From the NCBI GenBank assembly GCA_902566365.1, contig CACFIH010000004.1, positions 33,290-97,289 on the forward strand: DNA of 64,000 nt, read 5' to 3'. Shown one piece after another: positions 60,187 to 64,000 of the stretch (within the stretch, counting starts at the first letter, position 1; every line of letters begins with the position of its first letter). Position numbers and translations under genes: made by a program. Origin of the DNA: an uncultured Pelagibacteraceae bacterium. Its GTDB lineage: Bacteria; Pseudomonadota; Alphaproteobacteria; Pelagibacterales; Pelagibacteraceae. The notes below the pieces were generated by a model. The model worked only from the letters and a program-made list of their open reading frames with translations, searched no databases and was not told where the DNA came from.

Positions 60187-60250
60187 TTACAACTCATAAG
60201 TTAAAGGTTAATACAATAATTGGTTTACTATCGCAACAGAGATGTATTAT

Positions 60251-60272
60251 AAAATTGTAAAAAAACAATTTT
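60251..60272. repeat. A+T-only inverted repeat between carA and yqeY
   Basis: AAAATTGT at 60251-60258 and ACAATTTT at 60265-60272 are perfect 8-bp arms around a six-A loop, in the 126-bp gap between the divergent carA and yqeY genes. A short T-rich stretch follows. Because the gene pair is divergent, a terminator is not expected; it might be an operator or chance. Confidence 0.35.
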
Positions 60273-60312
60273 TCTTTTGAAGATTTTTTTGTTTGAAGTA
60301 GATTAAAAAGTT

Positions 60313-60774
60313 ATGTCATTTAAAGAAACAATCGAAACTGAATATAAAAATGCTTTAAAATCGAAAGATAAATTGAAAATCTCAACTTATAGGTTAATTT
60401 TATCATCTATAAAGGATTTGGAAATTTCAAATAGATCTGGTCCAAATAAAAAGGAAACAGATGATGAAGATATCAAAAAGCTATTTAAAAAGATGCTCAA
60501 GCAAAGAGCCGAATCAATAGAAATATACAAAAAAAATAATCGCTCTGATCTATTGGAAGTAGAGCAAAACGAATATGATATTCTGTCAAGTTTTTTACCT
60601 AAGCAACTAAATGATGAAGAAACAAAAAAAATATGTGAGCAAATTATCTCTAAGCTAGGAGCTAACTCAATAAAAGATATGGGCAAAGTTATGGGCGAAT
60701 TAAAAAAAGAATATTCTGATGAAGTTGATTTTTCAAAAGCTGGAGCCTTATTAAAACAATTACTTAACAAATAA
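60313..60774 (+). CDS. GatB/YqeY domain protein
   Basis: A 153-aa all-helical protein related to the tail domain of the GatB amidotransferase subunit. Family marks are ALKSKDKLKISTYRLILSSI near residues 14-33, KKMLKQRAESIEIYKKNNR, and the C-terminal DMGKVMGELKKEY with a KAGALLKQLL helix. The exact role is unknown; tRNA-linked amidotransfer is suggested by the fold. In many alphaproteobacteria yqeY precedes dnaG, as here, where the stop overlaps the dnaG ATG (TAATG). Confidence 0.93.
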   Translation: MSFKETIETEYKNALKSKDKLKISTYRLILSSIKDLEISNRSGPNKKETDDEDIKKLFKKMLKQRAESIEIYKKNNRSDLLEVEQNEYDILSSFLPKQLNDEETKKICEQIISKLGANSIKDMGKVMGELKKEYSDEVDFSKAGALLKQLLNK

Positions 60775-62555
60775 TGAAATACCCTAAAGAATATCTTGAG
60801 GAAATTAAAGCAAGATTAAAAGTTTCTACAGTAGTTTCAAAAAATGTAAGTTTAAAAAAAAGAGGAAAAGAGTATGTGGGACTTTCACCATTTAAAAATG
60901 AAAAAACACCATCTTTCACTGTGAATGATGAAAAAGAATTTTATCACTGTTTTGCAACTTCTGAACATGGAAATATTTTTGATTTTGTAATGAAAACTCA
61001 AAATTTGAGATTTGGTGAAGCCGTAAAATATCTTTCAAATCTTGCAGGGATGCAGCCGTATATTTTTTCAAAACAAGATGAAGAAAGAGAAAAAAAATGG
61101 AAAATTTATTCATCAATTTATAATCAATATGTAAATTTTTATCATGATGAACTTTTAAAAAATGACATTTATTCAAATGTGAGAGATTACTTAAAAAATA
61201 GATCTTTAAATAAAGATCAAGTAAAAAAATTTAAGATAGGTTATGTGGATAAAAATCCAAAATTTTTTGAAATATTAAGCAAAAATTTTAATAATGAAGA
61301 ATTGTTAGAAACCGGATTATTTTATTTTGATGAAAAAAAAAAAATTTATATTGAAAGGTTCAGAGGTCGTTTGATTTTTCCAATAAATAATATTTCGGGA
61401 CAACCTATTGCATTAGGTGGAAGAATAATTGAAAAAAGTGACTTTTTTGCAAAATATATTAATTCTCCGGAGACTCTTTTTTTTAAAAAAGGTTCGAATT
61501 TATATAATTTAGATTTTGCTAGAAAGTTATCCAATAAAGTAAATAATATTTTTTTAGTAGAGGGATATATGGATGTAGTTGGTTTAAGCAAAAATGGAAT
61601 TGAAAATGCAGTGGCTAATTTAGGAACATCTTTAACGGAAAAGCAAATATCTATTTTAAATCAGTTTTTTGATGATATCGTTATTTGTTTTGATGCTGAT
61701 GAGAGTGGCTATAAAGCTGCGTTAAGAGCTGCTGAAAATTCTATAGTTAACCTAAAACCAGAAAAACAAATTTCATTCTTATTTTTACCAGACAAAGAGG
61801 ATCCAGATAGTTTTGTGAATAAAAATGGTATGAATTTTTTTATTGACTATTCAAAACAAAATAAAATTTCAATACATCAATTTATTTTCAACCATTATAA
61901 AAAAAATACCACAAATAATCCATCCTCAATGGCAATTTTTGATAAAAAGTTACGTTCAATAGCTAATACTATTAAAGATAGTTATATTAAAAAATATGTT
62001 TTAGAATATTTTTTAGAAAAAATATATGAACTTACTCCAAATATAAATCAAAATAAAAAAAATTTCTTTGTTAAAAAAACTAAATCTTTAGAGACAACAA
62101 AAAAACATTATTATGAAAGTAAATCCCTGACAGGAGTGGAGTTAAAGGAATTTTCATTAATTTATCTTATAATCTCCAACCCAAAAATAATTCAAGAACA
62201 CCTTCATTTAATTGAAAATATAAAATTATTTTCTGAGGTTAATAAACAAATATTTGAAAAAATAATTGATAAATTAAAGTCCGGCGATGAGCTATCAATT
62301 AATAAATTAGATATCGATAACCAATTGATTGAAAAAATACATAAATTTGCCCCAATTAAACATATTTTGAAAAAAAAAACTTACAACAAAAACAAACATG
62401 AGATAATTGAGTTATTGGATGATATCACTAGGGATCTAAATAATTATGATTTGGAATATAGAATACAAGAACTAGAATCGAAGTTTTCAAGAGATTTGAG
62501 TGAGACTACATTTAATGAGCTTAAAGAGCTTAAAAAAAAGCAAAATATCAATTAA
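60774..62555 (+). CDS. dnaG: DNA primase with a degenerate zinc-binding domain
   Basis: Makes RNA primers for replication. It is 593 aa. The TOPRIM core is complete, with Glu in FLVEGYMDVVGL and the Asp pair in ICFDADESGYKAALRAA. The N-terminal zinc-ribbon segment aligns well with E. coli (PF-NEKTPSFTVN-EK-FYHCF), but the ligands are S38, K41, C59 and T62 in place of Cys, His, Cys and Cys. Three of four are therefore lost and zinc binding is not expected in the usual way. The helicase-interaction C-terminus is long and Lys-rich. Confidence 0.95.
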   Translation: MKYPKEYLEEIKARLKVSTVVSKNVSLKKRGKEYVGLSPFKNEKTPSFTVNDEKEFYHCFATSEHGNIFDFVMKTQNLRFGEAVKYLSNLAGMQPYIFSKQDEEREKKWKIYSSIYNQYVNFYHDELLKNDIYSNVRDYLKNRSLNKDQVKKFKIGYVDKNPKFFEILSKNFNNEELLETGLFYFDEKKKIYIERFRGRLIFPINNISGQPIALGGRIIEKSDFFAKYINSPETLFFKKGSNLYNLDFARKLSNKVNNIFLVEGYMDVVGLSKNGIENAVANLGTSLTEKQISILNQFFDDIVICFDADESGYKAALRAAENSIVNLKPEKQISFLFLPDKEDPDSFVNKNGMNFFIDYSKQNKISIHQFIFNHYKKNTTNNPSSMAIFDKKLRSIANTIKDSYIKKYVLEYFLEKIYELTPNINQNKKNFFVKKTKSLETTKKHYYESKSLTGVELKEFSLIYLIISNPKIIQEHLHLIENIKLFSEVNKQIFEKIIDKLKSGDELSINKLDIDNQLIEKIHKFAPIKHILKKKTYNKNKHEIIELLDDITRDLNNYDLEYRIQELESKFSRDLSETTFNELKELKKKQNIN

Positions 62556-62622
62556 ACTCTTAAAAATTATTAATGGATTTTTAAAAAATTGATATTATAT
62601 AAGTCTCTCAAGATTTTTTATT

Positions 62623-64000
62623 GTGGAAAGAATTATTACAAAATCGTTTGCAAGGTTGATGGGTCGTGGAACTCATAGAGGTTTCATAACTTATGAGGAG
62701 TTGAACAAATCACTTGGTAAAAGAAATCTTTCTGATGAAAATTTAAGTCAAGCATTCTTACATATTTTAGATGAGCATATAACTCTAGTAGAAAAAAAGT
62801 CTGATTATAAAGTTTTAAGAAAAAAAGAAAGTTCCTCTAAGGAAGAAGGAAAAACAATAGAAAAAAGTGATGACCCAATTAGAATGTATCTAAGAGAAAT
62901 GGGTGGTGTTGAGCTTCTCTCTAGAGAAGGTGAGATAGCTATTGCAAAAAGAATTGAAGCAGGGAAAGATGTGATGTTGATTGCACTCACCCAAAGTCCG
63001 TTAACAGCTCAACAATTTTCTGAATGGAACGAAAAATTACAAAAAGATGAAATCTTAGTTAGAGAAATAATAGATATAGATACAAATTACATGGAGGATG
63101 AATCAACAGGACCAAGTGCAAAACAAAAAAATTCTGGAGAATTAGAAAAAGAAAAAGAAGAAGCTTCTAATGAGGAAGAAGATGATTTTAATCCCACTCT
63201 TGCTGCAATGGAAAGTGAGATAAAACCAAAAGTACTTAAAACAGTACACACACTTACCAAAGAATATAATAAATTAATTAAATATCAGAAAGATAAATTA
63301 AACTGTATTTTAAACTCACAAGTTTTTTCAACAACAAAAGAAAAAAGTTATGAAAAAATTGTAAATAGTATTTTAGAAAATATTAAATCTCTCCAACTAT
63401 CTCCATCGGTATTAGAGGAATTGGTTCAGAAACATTATATTGAAAATAAGAAGATTATATCGCTAGAGGGAAATCTTTTAAGATTAGCAATGGATCAAAA
63501 AATTCCAAGAAATGAATTTATAAAATTTTATATTGGTAATGAAATAAATCCCAATTTAAAAAAATTTCTAGACACAAATGCAGTTTGGAAACAATTTTTC
63601 AACAAAAATAAAGATCAGTTTCAAAATATAAGAGAAAGATTAGTTGAAATGAGTCATAAAATAGGAATGTCTGTAACTGATTTTAAAAAATTAGTAAGCA
63701 GGGTCCAAAAAGGTGAAAAGGAGTCTAGAATCGCAAAAAAAGAGATGGTCGAAGCAAATCTTAGATTAGTAATATCGATTGCAAAAAAATATACGAATAG
63801 GGGGCTCCAATTCTTAGATCTTATTCAAGAAGGGAACATAGGATTAATGAAAGCTGTTGATAAATTTGAATACAGAAGGGGTTATAAATTTTCAACTTAT
63901 GCAACTTGGTGGATAAGACAAGCAATAACAAGGTCAATTGCAGATCAGGCAAGAACAATACGAATTCCTGTACATATGATTGAAACGATCAATAAAATTG
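62623..64000 (+). CDS. rpoD: RNA polymerase sigma factor RpoD, 3' end cut by window edge
   Basis: Primary sigma-70 factor; the first 459 codons are present. Start is GTG 62623 ([20 protein letters not shown]), which keeps region 1.1 ([13 protein letters not shown]). ATG 62659 would cut into it. Region 1.2 is [30 protein letters not shown] long non-conserved acidic insert ([15 protein letters not shown]) follows. Regions 2.1-2.4 end the window ([18 protein letters not shown], then [17 protein letters not shown]). It follows dnaG after 67 bp: the macromolecular-synthesis order. Confidence 0.96.
   Translation, partial: MERIITKSFARLMGRGTHRGFITYEELNKSLGKRNLSDENLSQAFLHILDEHITLVEKKSDYKVLRKKESSSKEEGKTIEKSDDPIRMYLREMGGVELLSREGEIAIAKRIEAGKDVMLIALTQSPLTAQQFSEWNEKLQKDEILVREIIDIDTNYMEDESTGPSAKQKNSGELEKEKEEASNEEEDDFNPTLAAMESEIKPKVLKTVHTLTKEYNKLIKYQKDKLNCILNSQVFSTTKEKSYEKIVNSILENIKSLQLSPSVLEELVQKHYIENKKIISLEGNLLRLAMDQKIPRNEFIKFYIGNEINPNLKKFLDTNAVWKQFFNKNKDQFQNIRERLVEMSHKIGMSVTDFKKLVSRVQKGEKESRIAKKEMVEANLRLVISIAKKYTNRGLQFLDLIQEGNIGLMKAVDKFEYRRGYKFSTYATWWIRQAITRSIADQARTIRIPVHMIETINKI

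Noticed and set aside
60251..60272. Hairpin as a Rho-independent terminator
   Set aside because: The gap lies between divergent genes, the stem is only A-T pairs with one G-C pair per arm, and it would serve no transcript end.

Overview
The window is very A+T-rich, densely packed bacterial DNA with intergenic gaps mostly under 100 bp, many ATGA/TAATG overlaps and no mobile elements. Gene content points to a free-living marine alphaproteobacterium of the SAR11 / Pelagibacterales type. The signs are an aa3 oxidase operon with Cox11 and SURF1, a bc1 operon, an F0 cluster separated from F1, a beta-class CcrM methylase, a beta-carotene/retinal pathway ending in Blh, and extreme compaction. The assignment is inferred from gene content; no rRNA is present in the window.

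Layout. 1-1771 (-): a small redox/detoxification run of haloacid dehalogenase, CDGSH protein, DoxX and a pirin cut by the window edge. 1789-9908 (+): rsmE, then the cytochrome c oxidase operon coxB-coxA-ctaB-(41-aa CoxF-like gene)-ctaG-coxC-SURF1, running into thrC and a peroxiredoxin. 22432-9940 (-): one fifteen-gene co-directional run dciA-dsbA-smc-atpI-atpB-atpE-atpF'-atpF-crtI-crtB-crtY-blh-ispH-thrB-rnhA, which places the membrane sector of ATP synthase directly upstream of the retinal pathway. 22433-31415: DNA repair and modification genes (mutY, ccrM, rnhB, a uracil-DNA glycosylase), a TPR lipoprotein/secreted-type protein, ispE, tRNA-Gln, cca, greA. 31422-35385: hemF and trmL divergent from petABC (bc1 complex). 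35362-41315 (-): lgt-midA-pgeF-prs-rplY-pth-ychF. 41362-44954: ubiK, then a MarR / response regulator / histidine kinase operon resembling PetP-PetR, and ilvE. 44951-50697 (-): uvrB-pteridine reductase-like SDR-folB-uvrC-pgsA. 50734-55718: aspC, a J1-crystallin-like ADP-ribosylglycohydrolase, trxB, an ELM1-like protein overlapping a 2OG oxygenase, and a small membrane protein. 55785-60186 (-): carA-carB. 60313-64000 (+): yqeY-dnaG-rpoD, with rpoD cut by the window end.

How it fits together. Much of the window serves energy conservation: bc1 complex, aa3 oxidase with its heme supply (hemF, ctaB) and copper assembly factors, F0 of ATP synthase, and retinal synthesis for a rhodopsin that must be encoded elsewhere. 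The rest is housekeeping for replication, repair, translation and nucleotide synthesis.

The most unusual points are these. The SMC protein (798 aa) has both ATPase head halves but no visible hinge. The DnaG primase has lost three of its four zinc ligands. The family-4-type uracil-DNA glycosylase has one cysteine only and so cannot hold the usual iron-sulfur cluster. A FolM/PTR1-type reductase is coupled to folB. Two GANTC sites sit directly in front of ccrM. Three convergent gene pairs share a single TTAA as both stop codons. The cca gene starts 3 nt after a tRNA. No CRISPR array, prophage, insertion sequence or obvious riboswitch was seen.
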